Positions 47,227-57,235 of a stretch of 64,000 bases of DNA are shown here, one piece after another. This DNA is from Bolinopsis microptera (taxonomy: Eukaryota > Ctenophora > Tentaculata > Lobata > Bolinopsidae): NCBI RefSeq assembly GCF_026151205.1, contig NC_087074.1, positions 4,836,001 to 4,900,000 of the forward strand, written 5' to 3'. Every line of letters starts with the position of its first letter. The first letter of the stretch is position 1. A program made the position numbers and the translations under genes. The notes beneath the pieces are model-generated. The model saw only the letters and a program-made list of their open reading frames with translations, had not been told where the DNA came from and did not search any database.

Positions 47227-50200
47227 TCAAAAGTTTCTACCTGTGATGTAAGGGCGCTCCCTTTCAGTTGTAGTTTCCTCTTCCATTATGATACCTATTG
47301 CAATCATCAACGCTGTGTCTATGTACGGTTCAACCTGTTAGAAGACTTTACATAAGGGAAAATTTAGATATTCAATCTTTAAGCATCCTTTATCACTCAA
47401 TTGAAATTTTAGTACTATTAGCGTTAATTATCATCTAATTACAATGCCTTACTTCCAAGTAGAAGCTGTCCGTCCCGAAGGTCCAGTGGGTAAGATATTC
47501 CAGATCCTTCTTTATTCTAGCCCACTGCTTATCCTCATGTATATTCATTATCTGACAATGTGTATAATGTATAATGTATATTAAAGTGTTAATTATCTGA
47601 CAATGTGTCTAATGTATATTAAAGTTAAAGTGTTAATTATCTGTTTACACAAGTCTTAGTATTGAACTAAAACAGCAATTTGACAACCACTAAATAGTAC
47701 CAGACCGGCCACTCTTCGATGGGTAATATCATTTTTTACTATAAGAGCTGATGTAATCTCACCTGAAAACCGTCCTCGATAGATTTGCCCATTATCTTGA
47801 GAAGAGGTTTTACTCCGTCCAGCTCAGGTTGCTCAAACTCGCGCGGGTAGGGTGGCAAATGTACGAACCTAAACAGTTCACTATTAACGGGTAGGGTGGC
47901 AATTGTACGAACCTGAACAGTTCACTATTAGCGGGTAGGGTGGCAAATGTACGAACCTAAACAGTTCACTATTAGCAGGTAGGGTGGCAAATGTACGAAC
48001 CTAAACAGTTCACTATTAGCAGGTAGGGTGGCAAATGTACGAACCTAAACAGTTCAATATTAGCGGGTAGGGTGGCAAATGTACGAACCTAAACAGTTCA
48101 ATATTAACGGGTAGGGTGGCAAATGTACGAACCTAAACAGTTCACTATTAGCGGGTAGGGTGGCAAATGTACGAACCTAAACAGTTCACTATTAGAGTAT
48201 TAGCGGGTAGGGTGGCAAATGTACGAACCTAAACAGTTCACTATTAGCGGGTAGGGTGTGGAACCTTTTAGATCAACATCATCACTATTCACTTGTCATT
48301 AGATTTTTAAACAGTTTCGAATCGACCTTACATTTACGGAAGTGTCTGGCTTAACGAATGTGTTATACATTTTGGAGAGTTAATGTCGCAAAGAACTAAA
48401 GAATCGCCAGATTCGCTGGTCATTGCATGTAATGCGGGTCTCTGAGCTGATCATTTCCACCATCCTCCCTTGGCACCTCCCCAGTCCCGTCGAGGAAGGA
48501 GGCTACTAACATTATTAGATACTGTAGATAGAGATGCAGGTGTACAGTTAGAAGATCTCCGTACTGCCATGTGCGATCGAGAAGTTTGGAGGAAGATAGT
48601 AAACGGGATTTCGATCGAGGATCGCCCAAAGTAAAGTAAGTAATAAAGCTTAATTTCAGTGCTAAATTTTGTAGCAGATATCAATATTAGAGGTTGTATT
48701 ATTTTCTTTAGTTTGTGAGTGAATCAAAATTGACGTGTTGTTCTTTCCAAGGCAAGATTGAAAAATCATGCTGGTACAACAACATAAATTCCTTGAACTA
48801 ATTATAGTCATAAAATTGAATTAATTTCATAAAATTGAATGCTATTGATATGAAAGATGCGGTCGTGATTTAAAATTGCTGAAAACCATCAAATTATAAA
48901 AGTTCCCTATTACACAACCTTTATCATGAAGTACCCGAGCTTCTCAAATAATCTGACCGAATGCCTTCAAGCAGTTTTAAATGACTGACTATAGTGCCAT
49001 ATTTAACATTCTTTAACATCATAGCTTTAAAACTGTCTTCAGAAAAGGTGGGGTCCTGTTTGGCAGCCAAACTCTTACTAATAAATACATCACTCAGAGT
49101 CCAGAGTCTGCAAGAATTACTCATTCTTCCTGTATTTGACAGAGGGTGGTAAACAGTGCCCAGGTGCGTCTTAATCACGTGACTCATATCCAGACATTGG
49201 GACACCAGATCAGTTTGTTTCTCCTGCAGTGTCTCTAGATCTGCCTCAAACTGTTTCTCCTCCAGGGTTTCTATCTGAGCTGTGAACTTTTGCTCAAAAT
49301 ACTCGAACACTTTCATATCAACTCGGTTGTGGAATGTCAGTAACTTCAGTGTATTCTCTGATACAACAGGTTTGATAGGCTCAGCAGAATCGTCTAAACT
49401 TCTAGTCATCTTCTTTAAATAAACCACATCATCTATCCTCCAACCCAGGTAATGCTTCAGAAGGAGAAGAGATTTATCAAACTCGTTAGTGATCATTATA
49501 AGATCAAACTCCCTATCTAGATATCTAATAAAGGATACAATTAGGACGTCTGGATTTAGACCCTTATTCTTTTGCAGGAAGTGAGTAAACCCGAGATCAA
49601 ATGACATGGGGTTTATAAAGGAATTACAAGTAAGGGTATCGTTGGGTAGTAGAGCAAGGGACTGCTGTAAAACTTCGTCCACAGAATCACTCTTTATTTG
49701 GAATTTCTTTTTCAGTCTATCTTGATGATTATAGAAGAAATAGTTGGAGAGGAACTGTTGATTAGGGTTCCTGAGGATTGTAAAGTAGAATGTTTGTTCC
49801 TTGGGAAGGAGCTTGTGAATTATCCAGGGTCGGTAGTAGTCCCAAGCTCCTGATCCTCTGTGGTGCTGACACAAGATGTCATAATCCTGGCCTGGTGCCA
49901 ACTTTTGAGGGGGCTTGTCGTTGAAGAACTGGTGCTCGTAGGGGGTCAGCAAGAAATTAAGGTTCCGTCTGATACCAAACTGATAAAGTATCGTCACAAG
50001 AGAAGAGGTCCCACATTTGTGAGTTTTGAGGAACATGAGCTTGTCTCGTTTCTGTATAAAGCTGGTGATATTCTTCAGTTCGAAATAGAACTGAGGCTGG
50101 TCAGTAGTCCGTGATTCAGTAGACATTACCACCTGATCATTTGGCAGATACCCTTTCTGTTGCCCGTACAGGATTATCATCATCACCACTACACTCACAA

Positions 50201-53200
50201 AACACAACAAACAGAATACAGCCAGTTTCCTCATTCTCTCGGCTCAGTTTATAAAGCTTAGCAAACCCGACCTGACTACGTAGCTGTTATAAAAAGTAAA
50301 ACGCTCGAAATAGTTGAGCGTTTTATATCTCAGCAACGCCAATAAGCAAAACGTGTACAACGAGAAACTTGAAAAGGGGAGGAACTTGCGAACCAGAATC
50401 AGGTGGTCTAATAGACCCTAAACCGATTAACACAATGTTATAAACTGGTTAACCAAGTTAGCAAGGTGTTATTAGCTAGCATATCATATAACGTTTTACG
50501 GTGCTGTGTTTTGTAGATTGTACTATTTTGGCTGTAGTGGAATATACCTTCATTGTTTGCTAGGTTAATAGTCATTTTATCAACGAAGGGCGGACTCTCC
50601 TGTAACAGTCAACTCTCTTTTGTTTGTACATTAGTCGGGGACAATGAGACCTCAAACAAATAGCTCGTGTCAATACAGTGAAACAAATGAAGGTGGGGAA
50701 CTGTCCATTGGGAATATTTCTACTCTTTTCTGGTCTGGAGTTATCCGAAAACTGTAGTTTTTGGAAAAGTTTTTACTTCAGATTAATATATGTACATAGA
50801 TTTTTACGTTCAAAGTATGACAAATTATGACACTGAAAAGTATCAATTGTCACCAAGAAAACTTTTAACATGGTATCAGTTTGTTATGACACCTTGTAAG
50901 CTTGTATAGTGAAAACAGTTCCACGACAACTTACACGTGACAACTTACACGTGACAACTAACACGTGACAACTTACACGTGATAACTTACACGTGACGAC
51001 TTACACGTGACAACTTACACGTGACAACTTACACGTGACAACTTACACGTGACAACTTACACGTGACAACTAACACGGGACAGCTAACACGAGACAACTA
51101 ACACGTGACAACTTACACGTGACAACTAACACGTGACAAATAACACGTGACAACTAACACGTGACAACTTACACGTGACAACTTACACGTGACAACTTAC
51201 ACGTGACAACTTACACGTGACAACTTACACGTGACAACTAACACGTGACAACTAACACGTGACAACTAACACGTGACAACTAACACGTGACAACTAACAC
51301 GTGACAACTAACACGTGGCAACTTACACGTGACAACTAACACGTGGCAACTTACAGGTGACAACTAACACGTGACAACTAACACGTGGCAACTTACACGT
51401 GACAACTAACACGTGACAACTAACACGTGGCAACTTACACGTGACAACTTACACGTGACAACTTACACGTGACAACTTACACGTGACAACTTACACGTGA
51501 CAACTTATACGTGACAACTTACACGTGACAACTTACACGTGACAACTTACACGTGGCAACTGTTGCCGAAGATACTTTTCTTAACTGACACGACTGCTCT
51601 TCTTTCCGACAGATTGTGTCCTCCTAACACGTGCCATGAACTCTCTATGAAGTCATACCTGAGATAAGATTAATGGCATCTTTACGCGAGGAAAAAGAAA
51701 ATGAAATACAATCTCGTCAGTAGATCTAGTTCATACTTTCTCTTTAAATTTAATACTGAGTCCGGTACTGTATGAAAAGTGAACTTATCCGGTACCTGAG
51801 CCCCATGGTACTGTATTATAAGTTAATTCATCCGGTACCTGAGCCCCATGGTACTGTATTAAAAGTGAATTTATCCGGTACCTGAGCCCCATGGTAGGTT
51901 TCCCTTCTTGGTCTGTGAGAACTCTCTCCCTCTTCAGATCGTACAACTCAGCCTCCACCCGGAAGTGAAACTTGTTCCTCTTGTCCACTATGTTGAAGGT
52001 GGACTTGACATGCTTTGCGTTGAAAATATCGCGTCTTAATACTATCGTCTGCAATTTATAGGTAGTCTAATAGGTAATTAGGTAATTAGGTAATTAGGTA
52101 ATTAGGTAATTAGGTAATTAGGTAATTAGGTAATTCGGTAATTAGGTAATTAGGTAATTAGGTAATTAGGTAATTAGGTAATTAGCGTGTTACTATGTAG
52201 TTTACTGAGTATTCAGTTTGCTAAAATTTTAACTAAGCTGATGCTGACTTGTCCTCTTTGCTCTTGATTTTCCGTAAGTTGAAGTAAAATCAAAGGTCCT
52301 CGTGATTTTCCGTTGGTAAAATCAAAAGTCCTCTTTGCTCTTGATTCTCCGTAGGTGAAATCAAGAGTCCTCGTGATTTTCCGTTGGTAAAATGAAAAGT
52401 CCTCCTTGCTCTTGATTCTCCGTAGGTAAAATCAAGAGTCCTCGTAATTTTAGTCCATGAAGTGTAGGATAACTTGTATACTGTATAGTGATGCTTTAAC
52501 CTGACGAACAAACTCCCCCCATCCTTAATTTAATCGAAGATAAAATGTTAACCTTTCTTTTCTCGAAGATGTGCTCCTCCCCGATTACTGGTAAAATGTA
52601 CACTGCATCTGGGTCATACTCGCTCGCTTCCTCTTCCGTACTCTCCGCGTACTGCTCCGGCAGTTTGAACTCTTCTTCTTGCACTGAACCCCACCTCTTT
52701 AGCAGTGTACCTGGTACAGACGAGGGGTGGTCAGTTTATAAGTTCACTCCTTGCTTTTATTATTGTCTTGGAGAAAACAAGAAAAATGTAATTTGATTTT
52801 TAGTACAGATTTTATATCACGGCAGACATCAAGGTTTAAGTGTGGGTAGTGAATGGCCACCATGGCAACCAACATGCTCTACCTGTAAGAGGCAGTTTGC
52901 TGATGAGTCCTAAAGCGCGGCTCCTTGTCCCACTACTGTTAGATTTTTCTAGCTCCTCTTCCTCGCCGTTGCTGGAAGAAGAAGGGGTTTCCGTCGGGAT
53001 TGGGGGTTCTTGGGAAACTTCTTTTGATGAATCGCCATCTTTATCTGCCAAAAATTTACTCGATAAGATTTATAGGTAGTACATGTGCCCCATGATAATT
53101 GATAGGGTATACGAGAGACTACAGATACTTGAGATTTTGGATCGGTGTACAGTATTATATACCGGGTTTTCTATACCATGCACCTTTCCCTGAGAAAACC

Positions 53201-53716
53201 GGTATTGAGAGGTTATACTCCATTGTAAAATTAAAAACGAGTAAATGTACGTAGAAAGATACAAAGCTTTATTTAACGAGTACCTGTTGAGGTGCTTTTA
53301 CTAACAATTGTAGTCAGAGCATGTCCCCACACCTGAGGGGAAAGTGGATAAATTACGTAAGATAATTAATCACCCAGAATTTGTAATCTGCGAAAGTGTC
53401 AAAATTATCTCAACATTTTTACATAAACATGTTGAATATGCAAATTGCCCGGACAACTACAGCTGTCATTTACGAATGACGAATGTCGCTGATGTTCAAG
53501 ATATGAGTTTTATTATGTTAAAAGGTTGGCTAATACTTCCAGAAACATAAATAAAATGATTAACTAATCAATCTGAGGTATCAAAGCTCCTACTTTGCTG
53601 AGTTTTCCATCATCTGGCTGGACTGTGACTGTAAAGTCTTTTCTGTTGACATAAAATAATCTCTTGAAAGAAGATCTCTGTTCCTGCCCAGTGTGATCTC
53701 CCTCTTCTATCTTCAT
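47227..53716 (-). CDS. LURP-one/tubby C-terminal-like protein (8 exons) hosting a nested gene
   Basis: Predicted exons, 5' to 3': 53594-53716, 53284-53332, 52883-53044, 52553-52710, 51882-52048, 51551-51658, 47763-47868, 47227-47334. All phases join, giving 326 residues. The first third is acidic and Ser/Glu-rich (SSSSNGEEEELEKS), likely disordered. The rest resembles the LURP-one-related beta-barrel: VLRRDIFNAKHVKSTFNIVD, RERVLTDQEGKPTMGLR, SSWHVLGG, VVSVKKSIFG, and a closing hydrophobic helix VEPYIDTALMIAIGIIMEEE, which in tubby-like folds threads the barrel. About 25 residues usually present before that helix seem missing, so an exon may be overlooked. Function is unknown; relatives are linked to membrane lipids. 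The 3.7-kb intron 6 contains the sulfotransferase gene. Tandem repeats lie at three of its splice sites. The first exon is the least certain. Confidence 0.72.
47845..48257 (-). repeat. 44-bp minisatellite that copies a 3' splice site nine times
   Basis: On the minus strand each unit reads intron end TAATAGTGAACTGTTTAG then exon start GTTCGTACATTTGCCACCC. Nine acceptor copies lie in series before exon 7 of the LURP-like gene. Starting from any copy but the last brings in an in-frame stop within two units (TAA inside the unit), so only the proximal acceptor keeps the protein whole. Confidence 0.88.
48420..48629 (-). other. Unassigned ORF within LURP-like intron 6
   Basis: A 69-codon minus-strand ORF with coding-like base use contains HLYLQYLIMLVASFLDGTGE. 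The pattern is loosely similar to the closing helix of tubby-like domains, so it could be an alternative last exon of the host gene. I found no strong acceptor before it. It may be a chance ORF. Confidence 0.25.
48924..50234 (-). CDS. Galactose-3-O-sulfotransferase (Gal3ST family), nested gene
   Basis: 436 residues, intronless. A type II Golgi anchor (about residues 4-24) follows a short cytosolic MRK. FLKTHKCGTSS at 68-78 is the 5'-phosphosulfate-binding loop for the sulfate donor PAPS. FTILRNPNQQFLSNYFFY at 151-168 is the 3'-phosphate-binding block. FDLIMITNEFDKSLLLLKH and DDVVYLKKM are characteristic of the Gal3ST/cerebroside sulfotransferase family. Expected reaction: transfer of sulfate to the 3-hydroxyl of galactose on glycolipids or glycoproteins in the Golgi lumen. 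Length fits the family (about 420-490). It lies on the same strand inside intron 6 of the LURP-like gene, so it needs its own promoter; TTTTTATAA at about 50284-50293 is a possible TATA box, and a 9-bp-stem hairpin lies at 50302-50328. Confidence 0.93.
   Translation of the reverse strand: MRKLAVFCLLCFVSVVVMMIILYGQQKGYLPNDQVVMSTESRTTDQPQFYFELKNITSFIQKRDKLMFLKTHKCGTSSLVTILYQFGIRRNLNFLLTPYEHQFFNDKPPQKLAPGQDYDILCQHHRGSGAWDYYRPWIIHKLLPKEQTFYFTILRNPNQQFLSNYFFYNHQDRLKKKFQIKSDSVDEVLQQSLALLPNDTLTCNSFINPMSFDLGFTHFLQKNKGLNPDVLIVSFIRYLDREFDLIMITNEFDKSLLLLKHYLGWRIDDVVYLKKMTRSLDDSAEPIKPVVSENTLKLLTFHNRVDMKVFEYFEQKFTAQIETLEEKQFEADLETLQEKQTDLVSQCLDMSHVIKTHLGTVYHPLSNTGRMSNSCRLWTLSDVFISKSLAAKQDPTFSEDSFKAMMLKNVKYGTIVSHLKLLEGIRSDYLRSSGTS
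50925..51560 (-). repeat. 14-bp minisatellite copying a 5' splice site, about 45 units
   Basis: The minus-strand unit is CACGTGTAAGTTGT or CACGTGTTAGTTGT. The last unit is continuous with the end of exon 6 of the LURP-like gene (TTGCCACGT|GTAAGT at 51551). So each unit offers a donor GTAAGT or GTTAGT, preceded by the same exon-like CACGT. Each unit also contains the palindromic E-box CACGTG. Confidence 0.9.
51765..51897 (-). repeat. 43-bp tandem repeat that triplicates a 5' splice site
   Basis: Exon 5 of the LURP-like gene ends ACCATGGGGCTCAG|GTACCGG (boundary 51882). The same junction recurs at 51839 and 51796. Each unit also ends AATACAG or ATACAG just before the next exon-like piece, so each repeat mimics a tiny exon with both splice sites. 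Confidence 0.88.
52068..52188 (-). repeat. 8-bp microsatellite (GGTAATTA)n
   Basis: About 15 units, one with a substitution. It lies in intron 4 of the LURP-like gene, about 20 bases before the exon 5 acceptor. On the transcribed strand it reads TAATTACC and may form the pyrimidine/branch region. Confidence 0.9.
52255..52450 (-). repeat. 71-bp tandem repeat
   Basis: About 2.6 units, each made of two related halves with CTCTTGATT and CCGTTGGTAAAAT or CCGTAGGTAAAAT. It lies within intron 4 of the LURP-like gene. Confidence 0.8.
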
Positions 53717-54241
53717 CACCGTGTTTCACCGACCAGTCACCTTTCCTTCGATGCCTGTTTTTAATATGCGAATAAAGACGACTGAATATCTTATTTATGC
53801 GTTCATTTTCGTTGGGTGAATTAAATTTATTATGGGTTATTTAGGAGCTCCCAAATAGCTGCTATAGGTATCAAAAGAAAGAACTTTTCATTTTATTTAT
53901 TTTTAATTAGGTGTTTTAGCGAATATGGTTATACTGCTATGTTAGTTTTACATACGATACTAAAAATAATGTTAGATACAGTAGTTATCTCAATCAGCTT
54001 TACATAAGTTACGAAAATGGTTATCAAGTTATCAAGTTATCAAGTTATCATGTACACTAGTCAATAGTCATCAAAGTTCACAATATCACAAAAATACAGA
54101 CAGCTCTATAGAATGTAAATAAAAACATCCTGCCGGAAAAAGTCTCCTTTACTGTCTACACTGCTACAGATCTCAATGTTTAATTTAATAGTTTCATATA
54201 CGTCATCAGTTACGTCATCAGTAATCAAATAACGTTATTAG
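53717..54241. other. Intergenic between small ORF and LURP-like gene
   Basis: Contains a short TATCAAGT tandem repeat (about 54026-54053). Likely holds the LURP-like promoter and the small gene's 3' UTR; no clear motifs. Confidence 0.4.
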
Positions 54242-54421
54242 TCAAAGAAGTCCAAAAAGGTCCATATAAACAGCCCAAAAAATAATTCCAGTAACAAAGA
54301 TCATATGTTTGTCCCAGTTGCTTCCACCTCTCTTCATCCAATCCTTACTGTAACCTCTCTTGAGATGTACTGTTTCTAGATCCTCAGCATAGCTGCCGAG
54401 TGGCGGTGTAGGAACTTTCAT
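54242..54421 (-). CDS. Small single-pass membrane protein, 59 residues
   Basis: A short ORF from ATG at 54421 to TGA at 54242. It starts MKVPTPPLGSYAEDLETV, then has a basic, aromatic stretch (LKRGYSKDWMKRGG) and one hydrophobic segment at about residues 40-57 (IFVTGIIFWAVYMDLFGLL). Base use looks coding and the topology resembles small mitochondrial inner-membrane or SMIM-type proteins, but I do not recognise a family. It could also be the last exon of a longer gene. Confidence 0.5.
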   Translation of the reverse strand: MKVPTPPLGSYAEDLETVHLKRGYSKDWMKRGGSNWDKHMIFVTGIIFWAVYMDLFGLL

Positions 54422-55154
54422 TGCAAATCAGTCACTCTGTACATTCATCTGGCTGGAGAAAATGTGTGAGAAGCAATAAAATATTTTGAACTCAAATCTG
54501 TCTGTTCCAAGTATGCAAACTGAGCTTCAATTGGAAAATTCTAGCACTGGTGGGAATAGAGTACGTGTGAGATGACAGGTTCCGTCAACAAACATTCCAG
54601 CAGATCCCCGCAAACCATATAGACAACCGTGCTGGCGAGCGAACACCTGAACTACTGATCCTGAACTGTATCTAAGATAACCGTGCAAACATCTGACCTT
54701 ATTCTAAACAACTGGTCCTCATTTCAGTGAGTACTGACTGCTGAGTTTGGGCAAGAAACAACATGCCCGATCTCAGCCCTGTCTAATTGGTCTAATTACA
54801 AGTTGTTAACAGGTCATCATAATAAGGTCAATGCTTGAAACCTAATTAGAATTAGGGTTTGGGTTAATCTTGTCATGGCATGCCTGTTATACTGTCCGCC
54901 ACTCTCTTCGTATTATATACATCGAGGGATGTGCAAAGTGCAAATTTACCAGTCAATGGGTATTATTTCCGAGTCTCATGGAAAAAACTGGCAATTTAAA
55001 TAGGACAGAGATCACATTTAAATAATTAATCCCTGTTAGTGTTTCTCTACCCGACATTTGGGCGTGCAGATCTTAACACAAACTTCCCAAGAACCAAGAA
55101 CCTTGATATAAAATAAAACATATTTTTATGGAGAGGTACTATCATGATTCGTGG
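54422..55154. other. Upstream of the small ORF
   Basis: No ORF of note; the ORF at 55047-55238 runs into the minisatellite. May hold the promoter or 5' UTR of the small gene. Confidence 0.4.
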
Positions 55155-55697
55155 TAGTAGTAGGAGTAAGGGCAAACATTCTGCCTCCAACATTACTGCA
55201 TTGTGTGTGAGCACAGATGTAGGGGTCAGGGCAAACATTCTGCCTCAAACATTACTTCATTGTGTGTGAGCACAGATGTAGGAGTCAGGGAAAACATTCT
55301 GCCTCCAACAATACTGCATTGTGTGTGAGCACAGATGTAGGGGTCATGGCAAATATTCTGCCTCAAACATTACTGCATTGTGTGTGAGCACAGATGTAGG
55401 AGTCAGGGCAAACATTCTGCCTCCAACATTACTGCATTGTGTGTGAGCACAGATATAGGAGTCAGGGCAAACATTCTGCCTCCAACATTACTGCATTGTG
55501 TGTGAGCACAGATGTATAGGGGTCATGGCAAATATTCTGCCTCAAACATTACTGCATTGTGTGTGAGCACAGATGTAGGAGTCAGGGCAAACATTCTGCC
55601 TCCAACATTACTGCATTGTGTGTGAGCACAGATGTAGGGGTCAGGGCAAACATTCTGCCTCCAAAATTATTGCATTGTGTACGTGAGCACAGATGTA
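55155..55697. repeat. 59-bp minisatellite, about 9 units
   Basis: Units contain GGCAAACATTCTGCCTC and GTGTGTGAGCACAGATGTA, with small differences between copies. On the minus strand each unit contains CACACAATGCAG followed by TAATG, an acceptor-like sequence, upstream of the small minus-strand ORF. No known exon abuts it. Confidence 0.9.
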
Positions 55698-55731
55698 CGT
55701 GATTCTGCTGTGAACTGCTGCAGTGCCAGGC

Positions 55732-55783
55732 TTACCTGGGTACCCCATGCTATGACAGGCTGAGCGCCGCCCAGTACCTAATG
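55732..55783 (+). mobile_element. Short MITE, internally deleted
   Basis: Begins TTACCTGGGTACCCCATG and continues to GACAGGCTGAGCGCCGCCCA at 55755-55773, then GTACC. It belongs to the family at 59804-59884 but lacks the centre. GTGCCAGGC on the left and ATGCCAGGC on the right look like a 9-bp target duplication. Confidence 0.7.
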
Positions 55784-56251
55784 CCAGGCTATCTCCCAAG
55801 CTTCATGTTTGTTGTGCTGGATGGTCAGTGCTACTGATTTTTACAGCAGGTTTTTTGAGGAGGCAGGTAAGGGTTACACGATGTTTTCAATGTATCATAG
55901 GAATGGCATTTTGAAATGCTGATGCTAAAACTGTCCTTTGGATGTGTCCAAAGACGTAGAGGTGCACAATATATAGAGGCCAATTAAAGTTCCTCTAGGA
56001 GTTAACTTCAAGTTGATGACATCCAGCAGTTTAAATATACGCGCTTTGAGACCGACATATTCATACCAGATTATGCTTAATAACGCAACTTATCAATGAG
56101 AAAACAGCAGATAGAATACTGATTAGCTCGATATCAGGACTACACAGTACAGTATAGATACGGGGTTATAAGGTTTCCTTCTTTTAAATGCAAACAATAA
56201 AAGCTGTGAAACAAAGGTACACATTATTATATGTTCTACACTCTACAGTGG

Positions 56252-56335
56252 AACCCTATTTACCGCGCCCACATTTACCGCGCCCACATTTACCGCGCCC
56301 ACATTTACCGCGCCCACATTTACCGCAAACCCCGA
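56252..56335. repeat. 18-bp tandem repeat
   Basis: Units of TTTACCGCGCCCACA, repeated about four and a half times. Related TTTACCGC-containing pieces continue to about 56420. Confidence 0.85.
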
Positions 56336-56624
56336 TTTAGTTGTACCGCAGCCATTTCCTTCCCCCAAACTTGCATATTGTAAACAAACAAAAATCTGTT
56401 TTATCGCGGACCCTGATTTACCGCAAATTTTTCCTTTTCCCCAAACTCCGCGGAAAATCGGGGTTTTACTGTACTATAAACCTCGTTAGCAGCTAGAACA
56501 GCTCGTTCTTGCAGTAGTGGCTGGTCTGTGTTTTGATCAGAACCCTAGTTATAACATTTGTAGTTAATTTCCCTTTTTAGTAGTTACTTTCTATAACAAT
56601 CTACTATTACTAATTTATAAGCAG

Positions 56625-56755
56625 GTGTCTGGAGTAGATGACAATGATACGAATTCAAATGAACGCAGAATGATGATGTCCCCAATGGTCCCTTCTGCGA
56701 TTGCAGGGGGGGGGGGGGGGCACTTTCCTTTTCATACTCTAAGCGAGACTATCAG
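56625..56755 (+). CDS. Possible isolated coding exon
   Basis: Bounded by an acceptor-like AATTTATAAGCAG and a donor-like ATCAG|GTTACC. It reads VSGVDDNDTNSNERRMMMSP, then a five-glycine run encoded by a 15-G tract, then HFPFHTLSETIR. No neighbouring exon was found. The donor is followed by a 9-bp tandem repeat (CAGGTTACC-like, 56751-56810) in which the CAG|GTTA junction recurs. A chance ORF is possible. Confidence 0.3.
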
Positions 56756-56967
56756 GTTACCAGGTTATCAGGTTACCAGGTTACAAAGTTACCAAGTTAT
56801 CAGGTTAAAGACTCCGAGATTGTTTTTGATGATATTGTTACTTATTGTGTTATTAAGGTTTGATAAGACTACAATACAAAGTAACATTATTATATTGAAA
56901 CCTCAGCTTCGAACGAGCGTTTTAATAGCATAAAATTTGGTATTCTACGAAATGAAAGTAAACTTGA

Positions 56968-57235
56968 GGATGATGATTAATCACTCAACACTAGACTATC
57001 ATGTGACGTTCTCCAGATAGCTCTAACGGAAAATCCAAACCCCTATCTTGAACCCAAGTCCTAACACCAACCCATTATCTAAATCGAGCATGTGCTAAAA
57101 CCCTAACAATAAATTTTTCCTGACCATATAACGTGATCAAAACAATTTTTCGCTGATAACTCGTCAGGGAATCATTTTAATTCTATTTCTGCATGTCGGG
57201 TTATTCGCAATTAGCGTTCCAAAATACTTTGATTC
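56968..57235 (+). repeat. Dispersed repeat, copy of 11865-12180
   Basis: Same order of blocks: GATGATGATTAATCACTC at the left, degenerate CCCTAA repeats, then ATAACGTGATC and a diverged GTTATTCGCAATTAGCGTTC at the right. Confidence 0.7.

Noticed and set aside
47845-48257. CRISPR-like array
   Set aside because: Units are contiguous 44-mers without spacers, in an animal gene, and contain a splice acceptor.
49860-50114. Plus-strand ORF of 84 codons
   Set aside because: Antisense shadow of the sulfotransferase gene.
53344-53550. Plus-strand ORF of 68 codons
   Set aside because: It lies in an intron of the minus-strand LURP-like gene, without splice context or family motif.
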